Part shown: positions 8,951-19,046 of the stretch, piece after piece | How the letters are laid out: each line of letters opens with the position of its first letter | Position numbering within the stretch: the first letter of the stretch is position 1 | Source of the DNA: Stenotrophomonas sp. Ste86 | GTDB taxonomy: Bacteria > Pseudomonadota > Gammaproteobacteria > Xanthomonadales > Xanthomonadaceae | Assembly: GCF_024519465.1 (NCBI RefSeq) | Contig: NZ_JALJRW010000023.1 | Coordinates: 1 to 58,451 of the forward strand | Direction: 5' to 3' | DNA length: 58,451 nucleotides | Translations under genes and position numbers: made by a program | The notes under the pieces: model-generated | Database searches by the model: none | Told to the model about the DNA's origin: nothing | Seen by the model: the letters and a program-made list of their open reading frames with translations, nothing else

Positions 8951-9550
8951 ATGCGCGGACGCGACGAAGAAACCGGTGAATTCCTTGACATCAGCCGTAG
9001 CCAGAACCGCCGGGCTGCACTGGACGTGCTGGCCCTGGGCGAGAAGCTGGTGTCGCTGACCCCTGCGCAGCTGGCGCGTCTGCCGGTGCCCGAAGATCTG
9101 CTGCCGCACATCGCCGAGGCCAAGCGCATCACCGCCCATATCGCCCACAAGCGCCAGCTGGCATTCCTGGCCAAGCACATGCGCCGCGAAGACGACGCCG
9201 TGCTGGATGCGATCCGCGATGCGCTGGATGCCAACAGCGACACCTCGCGTCGTGAAGTGGCCACCATGCACCGCGTCGAAGACTGGCGCGAGCGCCTGTT
9301 GAAGGACGGCGACAAGGCGCTGGGCGCGCTGCTGGACGAGTATCCGCACGCCGACCGCCAGCAGCTGCGCACGCTGGTGCGCAACGCCCAGGCCGAAAAG
9401 GCCAAGAACAAGCCGCCGCGCGCCTACCGCGAGATCTTCCAGGTGCTGCGCACGCTGCTGCTGCCGGCCGCGCTGGGCCTGGAAGGACTGAACACGTCCG
9501 ACGAAGACCTCGACGCGCAGGACGACGGCGACGAGAACGCCGACGACTGA
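8951..9550 (+). CDS. yjgA: Ribosome biogenesis factor YjgA/DarP (DUF615)
   Basis: A 199-residue cytoplasmic protein. In E. coli the homologue DarP binds late pre-50S particles and aids their maturation. The DUF615 pattern is visible: [20 protein letters not shown], then [32 protein letters not shown] and [26 protein letters not shown]. The C-terminus is acidic ([16 protein letters not shown]). The start ATG at 8951 fits the family length; an earlier ATG at 8882 adds 23 residues without similarity. It is convergent with tldD. Confidence 0.93.
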   Translation: MRGRDEETGEFLDISRSQNRRAALDVLALGEKLVSLTPAQLARLPVPEDLLPHIAEAKRITAHIAHKRQLAFLAKHMRREDDAVLDAIRDALDANSDTSRREVATMHRVEDWRERLLKDGDKALGALLDEYPHADRQQLRTLVRNAQAEKAKNKPPRAYREIFQVLRTLLLPAALGLEGLNTSDEDLDAQDDGDENADD

Positions 9551-9630
9551 GCCACGGTGCCCACGCGACGGCGCCAGCCTCGGGCTGGCGGCCGCGCGCG
9601 GCGGGCTGCACGACAGGTGCATCACCGTGC

Positions 9631-11076
9631 TCAGGCCTGGGTGCCGCCTACGGTGATGCCATCGATCAACAGCGACGGCTGGCCCACGCCGACCGGCACG
9701 CTCTGGCCATCCTTGCCGCAGATGCCCACGCCCTCGTCCAGGGCCAGGTCGTTGCCGATCATGCGCACCTTCTGCATGGTTTCCGGGCCGTTGCCGATCA
9801 GCGTGGCGCCCTTCACCGGCGCGGTGATCTTCCCGTCCTCGATCAGATACGCCTCGGTAGCCGAGAACACGTACTTGCCGCTGGTGATGTCGACCTGGCC
9901 GCCACCGAAGTTGACCGCGTACAGGCCCTTCTTGACCGAGCGGATCATTTCTTCCGGATCGTGCTGGCCGGCGCGCATGTAGGTGTTGGTCATGCGCGGC
10001 ATGGTCATGTGCGCGAACGATTCGCGGCGGCCGTTGCCGGTCGGGGCCACGCCCATCAGCCGCGCATTGAGCGAATCCTGCATGTAACCCACCAGGATGC
10101 CGTCCTCGATCAGCGTGGTGCACTGGGTCGGGTGGCCCTCGTCATCGATGTTCAACGACCCCCGACGGCCATCGAGAGTGCCGTCGTCGACGATGGTCAC
10201 GCCCGGCGCGGCCACGCGCTCACCGACGCGGCCGGCGTAGACACTGGTGCCCTTGCGGTTGAAGTCGCCTTCCAGGCCGTGGCCGACCGCCTCGTGCAGC
10301 AGCACGCCGGGCCAGCCCGGACCCAGCACCACGGTCATCACCCCGGCCGGAGCCGGAATCGCCTCCAGGTTCACCAGCGCCTGACGCAGTGCCTCGCGCG
10401 CGAACCCTTCCGGGCGCCCGTCGGCAAACAATTCCTCGTAGCTGTAGCGACCACCGCCGCCGGCGTAACCGGACTCGCGGCGACCGTGCTGTTCGACGAT
10501 CACCTGCACGTTCAAGCGCACCAGCGGGCGGATGTCTGCGGCCAGCACGCCGTCGCTGCGCGCGATCAGCACCGTGTCCACGCCGCCGGACAGGCTCACC
10601 ATCACCTGCTGCACGCGCGGGTCGGCGGCACGCAGGTAGCGGTCCAGACGCTTGAGCATCTCCACCTTGGCTTCATTGCCCATGCCGTCGATCGGGTCCA
10701 GCGCCGGATACAGCGCGCGCCCGCCGCCACGCACCAGCGAGCGCGCCTGCTGCGCCCCGCCCTCGCGCGAAATCGCCCGCGCCGACTGCGCCGCGGACAG
10801 CAGGGCATCGGCATGGATGTCGTCGGAGTAGGCAAACCCGGTCTTTTCGCCGGCGATGGCGCGGACGCCCACGCCCTGCTCGATCGAGTGCGCACCGTCC
10901 TTGACGATGCCGTCTTCTACGCTCCAGCTCTCGCGCCGGGCGTGCTGGAAATACAGGTCGCCAAAGTCGATACCCGGTCCCAGCAGGGTACCGAAGGTGC
11001 GTTCCAGGCCGCCGGCATCGAGCCCGGCGGGCAGGAGCAGGCGTTCGTTGGCAAGGGTGAGTGCGTTGTCGGTCAT
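9631..11076 (-). CDS. tldD: Metalloprotease TldD
   Basis: A 481-residue cytoplasmic protease, the catalytic subunit of the TldD/TldE complex. The zinc-binding HExxxH is intact at about residue 260 ([12 protein letters not shown]), followed by [12 protein letters not shown]. The C-terminal part carries [20 protein letters not shown] and [27 protein letters not shown], typical of TldD. The start at 11076 ([11 protein letters not shown]) gives the standard length. It is the last gene of the maf-rng-yhdP-tldD series, 53 bases after yhdP. The substrates in this organism are unknown. Confidence 0.95.
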   Translation of the reverse strand: MTDNALTLANERLLLPAGLDAGGLERTFGTLLGPGIDFGDLYFQHARRESWSVEDGIVKDGAHSIEQGVGVRAIAGEKTGFAYSDDIHADALLSAAQSARAISREGGAQQARSLVRGGGRALYPALDPIDGMGNEAKVEMLKRLDRYLRAADPRVQQVMVSLSGGVDTVLIARSDGVLAADIRPLVRLNVQVIVEQHGRRESGYAGGGGRYSYEELFADGRPEGFAREALRQALVNLEAIPAPAGVMTVVLGPGWPGVLLHEAVGHGLEGDFNRKGTSVYAGRVGERVAAPGVTIVDDGTLDGRRGSLNIDDEGHPTQCTTLIEDGILVGYMQDSLNARLMGVAPTGNGRRESFAHMTMPRMTNTYMRAGQHDPEEMIRSVKKGLYAVNFGGGQVDITSGKYVFSATEAYLIEDGKITAPVKGATLIGNGPETMQKVRMIGNDLALDEGVGICGKDGQSVPVGVGQPSLLIDGITVGGTQA

Positions 11077-11129
11077 GTCATCTATCTGAGGGCGCCGGCC
11101 GCCATCGCAAGCCGGGCGCGGGAAAGGAG

Positions 11130-14100
11130 TCAGCGTACCGGAGGCGGCAACGCGGCGGGAGCGGCACGCGGCGGCGGCGCGTCCTCGCGGTCGATCACTT
11201 CGACCTTGGGCTCGGCCCACGGTCCGGTGACCCGGTAGGTCTTGGCGCCGATCGCGCCCAGCGGCTTGCCCAGCACCGCGTTGGCGGCCGCGCCGACCGC
11301 CGCGCCGACCGGCCCGCCGGCCACCGCGCCGACCACGGTCAGCAGGTTGCCCGAGCGCGGGTTGACGTCGATGGTCTGGTCGAACTGCTGGCGGCGCAGA
11401 TCGGTTTGGCCACGGATGCTGATATTGGCCGCCGGCCCTTCGATCAACACCTTGTCGGTGGTGGCCATGCCGTTGCCGAATGCCAGCGCACCGTCGATCT
11501 GGTTGAAGGCGAAGCCCTTGGAGAAGAAGTCGCGGAAGTCGAACATCAACCGGCGCGGCAGCTGGGTCACGCTGAGCAGCCCGAGCACGCGACCGGCCCC
11601 GGGCTCCAGTTCCAGCAGCTGGCCATTGCGGGCATTGACCTGCATGTGGCCCTGCAGCGCGCCCAGCTGGAAGTCCGACGGGCCGCCCCGCCAACCGGCA
11701 TCCAGCGTGATCTGGCCTTGGCCGCCGCGCAGCTGGCCGCCGTAATCCAGGTTCTGCATCAGCCCGCCCAGGTCCTCGCTTTTCACGTCAACGGTCACCT
11801 GGGTGCGGGCGGTATCGCCCATCCCCAACCAGCGACCCTGGATGTCGATGGCCTGCTTGGGCGCCCGGAACTGCAGCTGGTCCACGCTCAGTCCGTTGCC
11901 GAACGGACGCGTGCGCAGCACCGCCTGGCCCAGCTTGGCCTTCCCGAACTGCAGGTCCTCGATGTCCAGCGCCAGCGGCGGAATCTTCGCCGGGTTGGTG
12001 TCGTTGGCGCTGGCCTGTACCCGTGCGGGCAGCGTGGCGTCGGCCGGCAGGAGGATCGGCGCGCCACCGGAGGGCACCTTGACCGGGGTGGGCAACGACT
12101 GCCAGTGCACACGACTGAGCTTGCCGACGATGGTGCCGCCGTCGGCATTGGGGACGCTCAGCGTGCCGGCCAGCGACGGCCCATCCAGCCGCACCTCGAC
12201 CGCCGAGGGACTCGGCCGCAGCTGCAGACGGGTCTGCGCGAACAATCCGCCGGCCAGCAACAGCTGCCCCACCTGCACATCCACCTGGCGCAGCGGCATC
12301 GGATCCTTGTCATCGCCGCCACCCGGCGCGCGCGCCAGGCCGATCCATTCCAGAGCATCCAGCGAACCACTGCGGCCATTGACCGCCAGCCCACTGGCGG
12401 GCGGCTCGCGGTCGACCTTGTCGCTGCCCAGCGTGACCTGCACGCCGGTCTGGTTGTTGTGGGTCCGCGCGGTCAACGCCAGACGCTGCCCGAACGCCAC
12501 ATCCACGCGCCCGCTGCCCATCGGCAGCTGCGCGTTGACGGTGGTCGCCAGCGGCACGGTGGCCACCTTGTCCAGCGGTGCTGGCAGGTCCAACCGGGTG
12601 CCCACCAGGTCCGAGCGCAGGGTCAGTAGGGTCGGCGCTTCGGTCTTGGCGCCCGCGGCGACCTTGGGCAGGGTCACCCCGATCGTCCAGCGCGAATTGC
12701 CCTGGATGTACGGCTTGAGCCAGCTCAACTCCGGGGCACGATCCAGCAGCGCATGCGCATCCAGCGCCGCGCTCAGTTCCGATTCGAACGCCTGCTGCGG
12801 GTCACGCACATAGCCGCCGGCGCGCAGGCTGAGCTGCCCGTCCTGGCCGAGATGGCGCACGCTCAGGCTGTCGGCGCCGAAGCCGTCGCGGCTGTAGCGG
12901 GCCTGCCCCCGCATGCTGTCGAAGGTCAGCGCGAAGCGCTTTTCGGTCAGGGCCACGCCGTTGAGATCAACGGTACCCTGCAGGTGGCCGCCGGGTTGGT
13001 CGCGGTGCAGCGGCTGCAGCAGATCGAAGGTGACGGCTGCCGGCCCCTTGGCGGTCAGGTTGTCCAGCGTGTCGGCGTAGGTGGCGTGCAACGGGCTCTG
13101 CTTGAGCATCGCCAGCAACGTGCCGGTGTCGGTCTGGGTGGTGGCCTTGACGTACAGCGGGGTCTGGCCGAAATCGACGATGCCCGCGTCGAAATGGTTC
13201 ACCGCCACCCCGGCCAGGTCGCCACTGCCATGCAGTTCAAAGCCGGGGCCGATGAAGGCGATATCGGCATCCACCTTGCCCATCGCCGGCCAGTCGTGCT
13301 GGAAGCGGATGGTGCCGTTGCTGATGTGCCCGGTGGCCTCGAAGCGGCCGTTGTTGCGGTCGAACGGCCAGTCCTCCAGGTCACCGGTGACCAGGCCGAT
13401 GCCGCCGCGCACCTGCCCGGACACCAGCGCGGCATCCAGCCAGTCGGTGGCGCCCTTGGTCATCCTGGAGTGGATCCAGAAACGCTTGGCCGCGGTCATC
13501 GGCACATCGTCGATGCGCGCAGCCAGCTGCAGCCACGGGCGGGTGCCGTCGCCCTGGAACCAGACGCTGCCGCGCACGTCGGCGGCGTAGTCCGTGCCCT
13601 GCACGCGCAGCGCCGGGGTGCCGAAACGCCAGCCGCCGGCCTCGTCGCGCCAGCCCACCAGTTGCCCGGCCAAACGCACGTCGTGGCGCACGCCAAAGCC
13701 GCTGGGCCAATCGAAGTGCATCGTGCGCGTCGGCTGCAGGTTCAGCTGGAAACCATCGGCGTCGCCGCTGAAGCGCCCGCCCACCCCGCTCAGGCCCGGC
13801 GCATGCCCCGACGGGGCGAAGCCGACGTCGGCCAGCTCGCCCTGGATCGATACCGGGCCGTCGCGCTCGGCGGCGATCCGCACCTGGGTCATCCGCGCGT
13901 GCGGGGCGGCGTGCTGCAACCATTCGCGCAGGCTGGGCTCGACCCGGTCGCTGAGCGCCAACCCGCGCAGCAGCGCGGTGGCATCGATGTTGTCGCCGGC
14001 CAGCGCCATGTGCTGGCCACCGGCCAGCAACAGCCCGTCCAGGCGTTGTATGTCCGCAGTACCGGCCAGGCCGATGCGCAGCTGCGGGGCATCGGCGCGC

Positions 14101-15008
14101 CAGCCCCCCTGCACCCAGCGCCAGCGCGCGCGCAGTTGCAGCGTGTCCAACGCCAGCACGGGGCGGGTGCCGTCCACCAGCGGCGCACCGCGCAGTTGCA
14201 GGCCCCGCAGGTCGGCATCGGCGGTGACCATCACCGGCCGATGGTCGCGCAGGTCCACCCACGCGTTCAATTCACCGGTGCCCTGCTGCAGCGACACGCC
14301 GGCGAACTGCAACAACTTGGACCACGCGCGAAAATCGGCCGGGTCGGCTGACAGCCAGGCCTGTCCATCACCGCGATTGCGCTCGAAATCCAGCACGGCG
14401 GTCAGCGGCAAGCCATTGAGATCGGCCCAGGCGCGTGCCCCCACGCGCAGGCGCTGACCATTCACGCGCAGGCGCAGATCGATGCGCGGCAGTTCGGCCT
14501 GCAGGTTCAACGACGGCGCGTCCACCCGCAGCCGCCCGCCGATCACCTGCAGCTCGCCCAGCCGGCGCAGTGCGTCCAGCGGATCGCCGCTGCCCGACTG
14601 CGGCAGACCGCGCACCGACCAGCGACCATCGTCGGCACGCTCCAGCACCAGCGCCAACCCGCGCAGGCGCAGCTCGGTCAGCGAATGTCCGGGCAGCAAC
14701 CCGGTGTACATCGACACCAGCACCTCGGCCTCGCCGATGGCGATGCCCTGGCCTTCGCCGATGCGCAGCCCCTTGAGCTGCAGCAATGGACCCCGCCGGG
14801 TCCAGGCGGTATCGAGGTGATCGAAACGCACCGGCTGACCGGCCCGCGCGCTCAGCCAGGCCGCCACCTTGTCCGGATGACGCTCGGCAAACGGCAACGC
14901 TTGGCTGACGGTGCCCACCAGCACCGCCACACATACCAGCACGATCGCCAATGCATATACGGCATGGCGGCGAATCCTTCGCAGTCGCAGTCGGAGCGGC
15001 GTGCTCAT
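11130..15008 (-). CDS. yhdP: YhdP family AsmA-like envelope protein
   Basis: A 1292-residue protein of the YhdP/TIGR02099 family (DUF3971 plus an AsmA-like C-terminus). One N-terminal membrane anchor ([19 protein letters not shown]) is followed by a long periplasmic part rich in beta strands. In E. coli YhdP, with TamB and YdbH, carries glycerophospholipids between inner and outer membranes through a hydrophobic groove. The C-terminal AsmA-like segment includes INARN-type and [16 protein letters not shown] stretches and ends with a short proline-rich tail. The length matches the family (about 1270). It lies between rng and tldD as in E. coli. Confidence 0.93.
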   Translation of the reverse strand: MSTPLRLRLRRIRRHAVYALAIVLVCVAVLVGTVSQALPFAERHPDKVAAWLSARAGQPVRFDHLDTAWTRRGPLLQLKGLRIGEGQGIAIGEAEVLVSMYTGLLPGHSLTELRLRGLALVLERADDGRWSVRGLPQSGSGDPLDALRRLGELQVIGGRLRVDAPSLNLQAELPRIDLRLRVNGQRLRVGARAWADLNGLPLTAVLDFERNRGDGQAWLSADPADFRAWSKLLQFAGVSLQQGTGELNAWVDLRDHRPVMVTADADLRGLQLRGAPLVDGTRPVLALDTLQLRARWRWVQGGWRADAPQLRIGLAGTADIQRLDGLLLAGGQHMALAGDNIDATALLRGLALSDRVEPSLREWLQHAAPHARMTQVRIAAERDGPVSIQGELADVGFAPSGHAPGLSGVGGRFSGDADGFQLNLQPTRTMHFDWPSGFGVRHDVRLAGQLVGWRDEAGGWRFGTPALRVQGTDYAADVRGSVWFQGDGTRPWLQLAARIDDVPMTAAKRFWIHSRMTKGATDWLDAALVSGQVRGGIGLVTGDLEDWPFDRNNGRFEATGHISNGTIRFQHDWPAMGKVDADIAFIGPGFELHGSGDLAGVAVNHFDAGIVDFGQTPLYVKATTQTDTGTLLAMLKQSPLHATYADTLDNLTAKGPAAVTFDLLQPLHRDQPGGHLQGTVDLNGVALTEKRFALTFDSMRGQARYSRDGFGADSLSVRHLGQDGQLSLRAGGYVRDPQQAFESELSAALDAHALLDRAPELSWLKPYIQGNSRWTIGVTLPKVAAGAKTEAPTLLTLRSDLVGTRLDLPAPLDKVATVPLATTVNAQLPMGSGRVDVAFGQRLALTARTHNNQTGVQVTLGSDKVDREPPASGLAVNGRSGSLDALEWIGLARAPGGGDDKDPMPLRQVDVQVGQLLLAGGLFAQTRLQLRPSPSAVEVRLDGPSLAGTLSVPNADGGTIVGKLSRVHWQSLPTPVKVPSGGAPILLPADATLPARVQASANDTNPAKIPPLALDIEDLQFGKAKLGQAVLRTRPFGNGLSVDQLQFRAPKQAIDIQGRWLGMGDTARTQVTVDVKSEDLGGLMQNLDYGGQLRGGQGQITLDAGWRGGPSDFQLGALQGHMQVNARNGQLLELEPGAGRVLGLLSVTQLPRRLMFDFRDFFSKGFAFNQIDGALAFGNGMATTDKVLIEGPAANISIRGQTDLRRQQFDQTIDVNPRSGNLLTVVGAVAGGPVGAAVGAAANAVLGKPLGAIGAKTYRVTGPWAEPKVEVIDREDAPPPRAAPAALPPPVR

Positions 15009-15053
15009 CGTGACGCGAAAGCATCGGCGCGCGAGCGCGCCAACGCGTGGAGA

Positions 15054-16541
15054 TCAGAGCAGCACGACATCGAACTGCTCCTGCAGGTATTGCTCGTCCG
15101 CCTGGAAGCGGATCGATTTGCCGAGGAATTCCTCCAGTTCGGCCACCGCCGAGGATTCCTCATCGGTGATCCGCGCCACCACCTTGGACGAGGCGATCAC
15201 CAGCAGGCGTGCCGCATCGAACTGGCGCACCGCGCGGGTGATCTCGCGGAAGATCTCGTAGGTGACCGTTTCGGCGGTCTTGATCGAGCCGCGCCCGCTG
15301 CACTCCGGGCACGGCTCGGACAGCTGCCGCTCCAGGCTTTCCACGGTGCGCTTGCGGGTCATCTCGACCAGACCGAGCGGTGAGAAGTCGTAGACGGTGG
15401 TCTTGGCATGGTCGCGGGCCAGCGCCTTTTCCAGCGTGCGTAGCACCTGGCGGCGATGTTCGGCATCGTCCATGTCGATGAAGTCGATGATGATGATGCC
15501 GCCCAGGTTGCGCAGCCGCAGCTGGCGCGCCACCGCCTGCGCAGCTTCCAGGTTGGTGCGGAACACCGTCTCTTCCAGGTTGCGCTGGCCCAGAAACGAA
15601 CCGGTGTTCACATCGATCGTGGTCATCGCCTCGGTCTGGTCGATCACCAGGTAACCACCGGACTTGAGCGGCACCTGCTTGTCCAGCGCGCGGCCGATCT
15701 CGTCCTCCACCCCGAACATGTCGAAGATCGGGCGGTCGCCGCTGTACAGCTCGATCTTCTCGGCCAGCACCGGCATGTACTTGGCCACGAAGGCCTGCAG
15801 CTGGCCGAAGGTCTCCTTGGAGTCGACCTTGACCTTGTCCACGTCCTTGCGGATCAGGTCGCGCACCGACCGCAGCGGCAGGCTCAGGTCTTCATAGATC
15901 ACGCTGAGCGGGGCGGCATCGCGGCCACGGCGCTCGACCACGTTCCATACCCGCGACAGGTAGGCCACGTCCTCGGCGATCGCCTCGGCCGGCTGGCCCT
16001 CGGCGTTGGTGCGCACGATGTAACCGTAGCCGCCGTGCTGTGCCGACAATTCGGTCACCAGGCTTTTCAGCCGGGTGCGCTCGGCCTCGTCCTCGATCCG
16101 CGCCGATACCCCGACCACCTTGGATTGCGGCAGCAGCACCATGTAGCGCGAGGGAATGCTGATCTGGGTGGTCAGGCGGGCACCCTTGGTCCCGATCGGG
16201 TCCTTGACCACCTGGACCACGATGTCCTGGCCGTCGCGCAGCAGCTCCACGATCGGCACCGAGGACGGCGGCGGCAGGGTCGTGCCCTCGGTATCGGGGC
16301 TGGCCACCGGGGCCGGGCGGATCACATCGTTGGCATGCAGGAACGCCGCGCGTTCCAGCCCGACTTCGACGAAGGCCGCCTGCATGCCCGGCATTACCCG
16401 CTGCACCTTGCCTTTGTAGATGTTGCCCACCACGCCGCGGCGCCAGCCACGTTCGATATGCAGTTCCTGCAGCATGCCGTTTTCGATGACCGCGACACGG
16501 GTTTCCCGCGGGGTGACATTGACCAGGATTTCTTCAGACAT
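15054..16541 (-). CDS. rng: Ribonuclease G
   Basis: A 495-residue endoribonuclease that in E. coli matures the 5' end of 16S rRNA and degrades some mRNAs. The S1-like RNA-binding domain is at the N-terminus ([23 protein letters not shown]). The catalytic RNase E/G domain holds [20 protein letters not shown] and [11 protein letters not shown] with the metal-binding aspartates, and the zinc-link CPECSGRG is near residue 410. It has no long C-terminal scaffold, so it is RNase G and not RNase E. Its start overlaps the end of maf by 8 bases. Confidence 0.95.
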   Translation of the reverse strand: MSEEILVNVTPRETRVAVIENGMLQELHIERGWRRGVVGNIYKGKVQRVMPGMQAAFVEVGLERAAFLHANDVIRPAPVASPDTEGTTLPPPSSVPIVELLRDGQDIVVQVVKDPIGTKGARLTTQISIPSRYMVLLPQSKVVGVSARIEDEAERTRLKSLVTELSAQHGGYGYIVRTNAEGQPAEAIAEDVAYLSRVWNVVERRGRDAAPLSVIYEDLSLPLRSVRDLIRKDVDKVKVDSKETFGQLQAFVAKYMPVLAEKIELYSGDRPIFDMFGVEDEIGRALDKQVPLKSGGYLVIDQTEAMTTIDVNTGSFLGQRNLEETVFRTNLEAAQAVARQLRLRNLGGIIIIDFIDMDDAEHRRQVLRTLEKALARDHAKTTVYDFSPLGLVEMTRKRTVESLERQLSEPCPECSGRGSIKTAETVTYEIFREITRAVRQFDAARLLVIASSKVVARITDEESSAVAELEEFLGKSIRFQADEQYLQEQFDVVLL

Positions 16542-17115
16542 GGGCGACTCCCTTCAGTTCAAACGTCTGCAGCAACTGCTCGGTCTGTTGCAGGGGCAAA
16601 CCCATCACACCCGAATAGCTTCCCGCCAGGTGGCGGATGTAACGTTCGGCGCCGCCCTGGATGGCGTAGGCACCGGCCTTGCCCATCGGTTCGCCGCTGG
16701 CCACGTAGGCCGCGATGGCGTCCTGCCCGATATCGATGAAGCTCACCTCGGAAATCACCAGCACGCTGTCCTGGCGCCCCTGGGCGACCACGGCCACGGC
16801 GGTCATCACCTGGTGGGTGCGCCCGGACAGGGTCGCCAGCATGGCCGCCGCATCGGCGGCATCGACCGGCTTGCCGAATACCCGGCCATCGAGCACCACT
16901 TCGGTGTCCGAACCGATCACCACCGCGTCGGCGTCGCCGCCAACCAGGGCCAGCCCGGCGCGCGCCTTGTCGGCGGCCACCCGCTGCACATAGGCGGTGG
17001 CCGATTCGCCAGCGGCGCGGACTTCAGGCACCTCAAGGTCCAACGCGCGGAACGGTCGGTCCAGGCGCGTCAGCAGTTCGGTTCGTCGGGGAGATCGAGA
17101 GGCAAGATAAAGCAT
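16534..17115 (-). CDS. maf: Maf family nucleotide pyrophosphatase (YhdE type)
   Basis: A 193-residue cytoplasmic enzyme that hydrolyses noncanonical or pyrimidine nucleoside triphosphates; YhdE-type members act on dTTP, UTP and modified forms. The signature loop LASRSPRR is at residues 4-11, the catalytic region includes [13 protein letters not shown] and GKP, and later [12 protein letters not shown] and [11 protein letters not shown] are conserved. The start at 17115 removes an unrelated upstream extension. It is the first gene of maf-rng-yhdP-tldD. The gene upstream, SIMPL, is divergent. Confidence 0.93.
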   Translation of the reverse strand: MLYLASRSPRRTELLTRLDRPFRALDLEVPEVRAAGESATAYVQRVAADKARAGLALVGGDADAVVIGSDTEVVLDGRVFGKPVDAADAAAMLATLSGRTHQVMTAVAVVAQGRQDSVLVISEVSFIDIGQDAIAAYVASGEPMGKAGAYAIQGGAERYIRHLAGSYSGVMGLPLQQTEQLLQTFELKGVAHV

Positions 17116-17245
17116 CGAGGAAGCATAACCTGAGCCCACTGTCTGAATCGCGAGCAACCCGTTCGAATCGTGATCAACCCCATCAAACCTCACGACGCGT
17201 TCATCGCCCCGACACCAACCTCAACGTCTTCACAAGGAGATGTAC

Positions 17246-17980
17246 ATGCGCCACCCGTCCCTGTCCCCGTTGCTGCTCGCCCTGTCCCTTGCCCTGGGAA
17301 CCTCCATGACCGCCCACGCCCAGTCCCAGCCTGCCGTTGCCGTCGCCGCCGACAGCACCCTGCTCAACATCTCGGCCAACGCCGAGGCCAAGCGCGTGCC
17401 CGACGTGGCCACGCTGTCGGCCGGCGTGGTCACCCAGGCCGTGGACGGCAACAGCGCCATGCGCCAGAACGCCGAGCAGATGGTCAAGGTACTGGCCGCG
17501 ATCAAGGCCGCCGGGATTGCCGAGCGTGACGTGCAGACCAGTGGAGTCAACCTCAGCCCGCAGTACCGTTACGTGGACAACGAGCCGCCGAAGATCACCG
17601 GCTATCAGGCCAGCAACACGGTCAGCCTGAAGGTGCGCGACATCGCCAAGCTGGGCAAGGTGCTCGACGCGCTGGCCGCGCAGGGCGCCAACCAGATCAA
17701 CGGCCCGCAGTTCGAGATCGACCAGCCCGAGCCGGTCTACGACGAAGCCCGCCTGGCCGCCTTGAAGAAGGCCCAGACCCGCGCCGAAACCTACGCCAAG
17801 TCGCTGGGCCTGCGCGTGCGCCGCATCGTGAGCATCTCCGAGAACGGCGGCGGCAACTTCCGCCCGGTGATGATGCGCGCCGCAGCCGCGCCGATGGCCG
17901 CCGACGTGTCCACCCCGGTGTCGCCGGGCGAATCGGCGGTGTCGGTCAACCTTGACGTGGTGTTCGACCTGGGCCGCTGA
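17246..17980 (+). CDS. Periplasmic SIMPL (DUF541) domain protein
   Basis: A 244-residue protein with a signal peptide (SLSPLLLALSLALGTSMTAHA). The SIMPL/DUF541 domain covers most of the rest: LLNISANAEAKRVPDVATLSAGVVTQA, repeated MRQNAEQMVKVLAAIKAAGI, the DVQTSGVNLSPQY motif, and AETYAKSLGLRV near the end. Relatives form oligomers in the periplasm or outer membrane and have been linked to stress; the role is not defined. AAGGAG lies 6 bases before the ATG at 17246, while the ATG at 17240 touches the Shine-Dalgarno sequence, so the later start is chosen. Confidence 0.9.
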   Translation: MRHPSLSPLLLALSLALGTSMTAHAQSQPAVAVAADSTLLNISANAEAKRVPDVATLSAGVVTQAVDGNSAMRQNAEQMVKVLAAIKAAGIAERDVQTSGVNLSPQYRYVDNEPPKITGYQASNTVSLKVRDIAKLGKVLDALAAQGANQINGPQFEIDQPEPVYDEARLAALKKAQTRAETYAKSLGLRVRRIVSISENGGGNFRPVMMRAAAAPMAADVSTPVSPGESAVSVNLDVVFDLGR

Positions 17981-18001
17981 GTCCGGTCCCGGCATCCCCT
18001 G

Positions 18002-18027
18002 ACGACGGCGCCTGCGGGCGCCGTCGT
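18002..18027 (+). terminator. Hairpin after the SIMPL gene
   Basis: An 11-bp perfect stem, ACGACGGCGCC with GGCGCCGTCGT, with a 4-base loop lies 21 bases past the stop. There is no clear T run, so it may act as a terminator only partly or protect the mRNA end. Confidence 0.45.
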
Positions 18028-18203
18028 GCTGTCCAGGCTGGTTTCCTGAGCGCCAGCCAAACACCGACACGCCCCCTGACTTCCGGCCCGTGCCCGGCTC
18101 GGGTATTGCTGTCATTGCGCGGCCCCGTCGGCACCCCCGCTTCAACCCCATCGGCCGCGCCCGCACGTTGATGTTCCCGCACATCTGGCAAGGAGAGTGG
18201 CGA

Positions 18204-18866
18204 ATGGTCCGTACGCATCCCCCTGTAGTCCCGCTGCACATCGACGCCTCCCGCGTGCTTGGCATGAGCACCGCGCTGGCCCTGCACGTACTGGCCCTGA
18301 TGCTGCTGCTGATCCCGGCCGCGTACGTGGCCGCGCCGCTGCCACGTGAGCGGACGCAGGTGCGCCTGCTGGAGCCCGCTGCGGAAAACCCGCCGGCCCC
18401 GCCGGAGCTCAAAAAGGAAGCGCCCAAGCTGGTCCAGCCGCAGACCACCGTGCCCAAGCCGCAGGTCGCCCCGCTGTCGCCGCCGACCGCCAGCGCCGAC
18501 GACGCGCTGGCCGTAGTGCCGCTGCCGGCCAGCGACGCGCAGACCCCGAGCCTGGCCCCGGCCGTGCCCACGCCCGCCGCCGGCGGTGCAGGCGCACAAC
18601 TGAAGTACCGCAGCGCGCCGCCGCCGGCCTACCCGGTCGCGGCCCTGCGCAACCACGAGCAGGGCACCGTGCTGCTGCGGGTGCGGGTGGAGGCGGACGG
18701 CAAGGCCTCCAGCGTGGTCATTGAGCGCAGCAGCGGCTCGCGGGCGCTGGACACTGCCGCACGTCAGCAGGTGCTGCGCCACTGGCGCTTCGAACCGGCC
18801 ATGGTCGACGGCAAGGTGGTGCCCGCCGATGGGCTGGTCCCGGTCAGCTTCTCGCTGCCGGAGTGA
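18204..18866 (+). CDS. Energy transducer TonB-like protein
   Basis: A 220-residue inner-membrane protein coupling proton motive force to outer-membrane transport. One N-terminal membrane helix (about residues 21-43, ALALHVLALMLLLIPAAYVA) is followed by a proline/lysine-rich periplasmic linker and a TonB C-terminal domain with YRSAPPPAYPVAALRNHEQG, VLLRVRVEADGKASSVVIE and HWRFEPA. The start at 18204 has AAGGAG 8 bases before it. ExbB/ExbD genes are not nearby, so it probably works with a complex encoded elsewhere. The TonB-dependent receptor gene follows after a hairpin, and they may function together. Confidence 0.9.
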   Translation: MVRTHPPVVPLHIDASRVLGMSTALALHVLALMLLLIPAAYVAAPLPRERTQVRLLEPAAENPPAPPELKKEAPKLVQPQTTVPKPQVAPLSPPTASADDALAVVPLPASDAQTPSLAPAVPTPAAGGAGAQLKYRSAPPPAYPVAALRNHEQGTVLLRVRVEADGKASSVVIERSSGSRALDTAARQQVLRHWRFEPAMVDGKVVPADGLVPVSFSLPE

Positions 18867-18875
18867 GGTCTTCGG

Positions 18876-18903
18876 CACGGGGAGTCCATTCAGACTCCCC
18901 GTG
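18876..18903 (+). terminator. Hairpin between the tonB-like gene and the receptor gene
   Basis: An 11-bp perfect stem CACGGGGAGTC/GACTCCCCGTG with a 6-base loop sits 9 bases after the stop. A long T run is missing. It suggests that the receptor gene has its own promoter in the AT-richer stretch at 18910-18980. Confidence 0.5.
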
Positions 18904-19046
18904 TTGGAACGGCTGATACAGAACGTTACGAATTAAGCAATTTTTCACAACGACGTCACCTGCCGTAAACCTAGATTGTCGCGGTCGTCACTCATTTTCG
19001 TGCCGATCCATCGTCATCGTTGGTTTTCCCAGTCAGGAGAGAAGCT

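Noticed and set aside
9631..9640. A RiPP biosynthesis cluster around tldD and pmbA
   Set aside because: There is no precursor-like peptide, cyclodehydratase, radical SAM or exporter gene; the neighbours are housekeeping genes.
9961..16739. Long open frames on the plus strand opposite tldD, yhdP and rng
   Set aside because: They are rich in histidine, arginine and glutamine, a typical antisense pattern of high-GC genes, and have no family features.
18910..18980. Shared AACGTTACG before the TonB-dependent receptor gene and at about 55479
   Set aside because: Only two short matches, which could be chance; no operator can be claimed.
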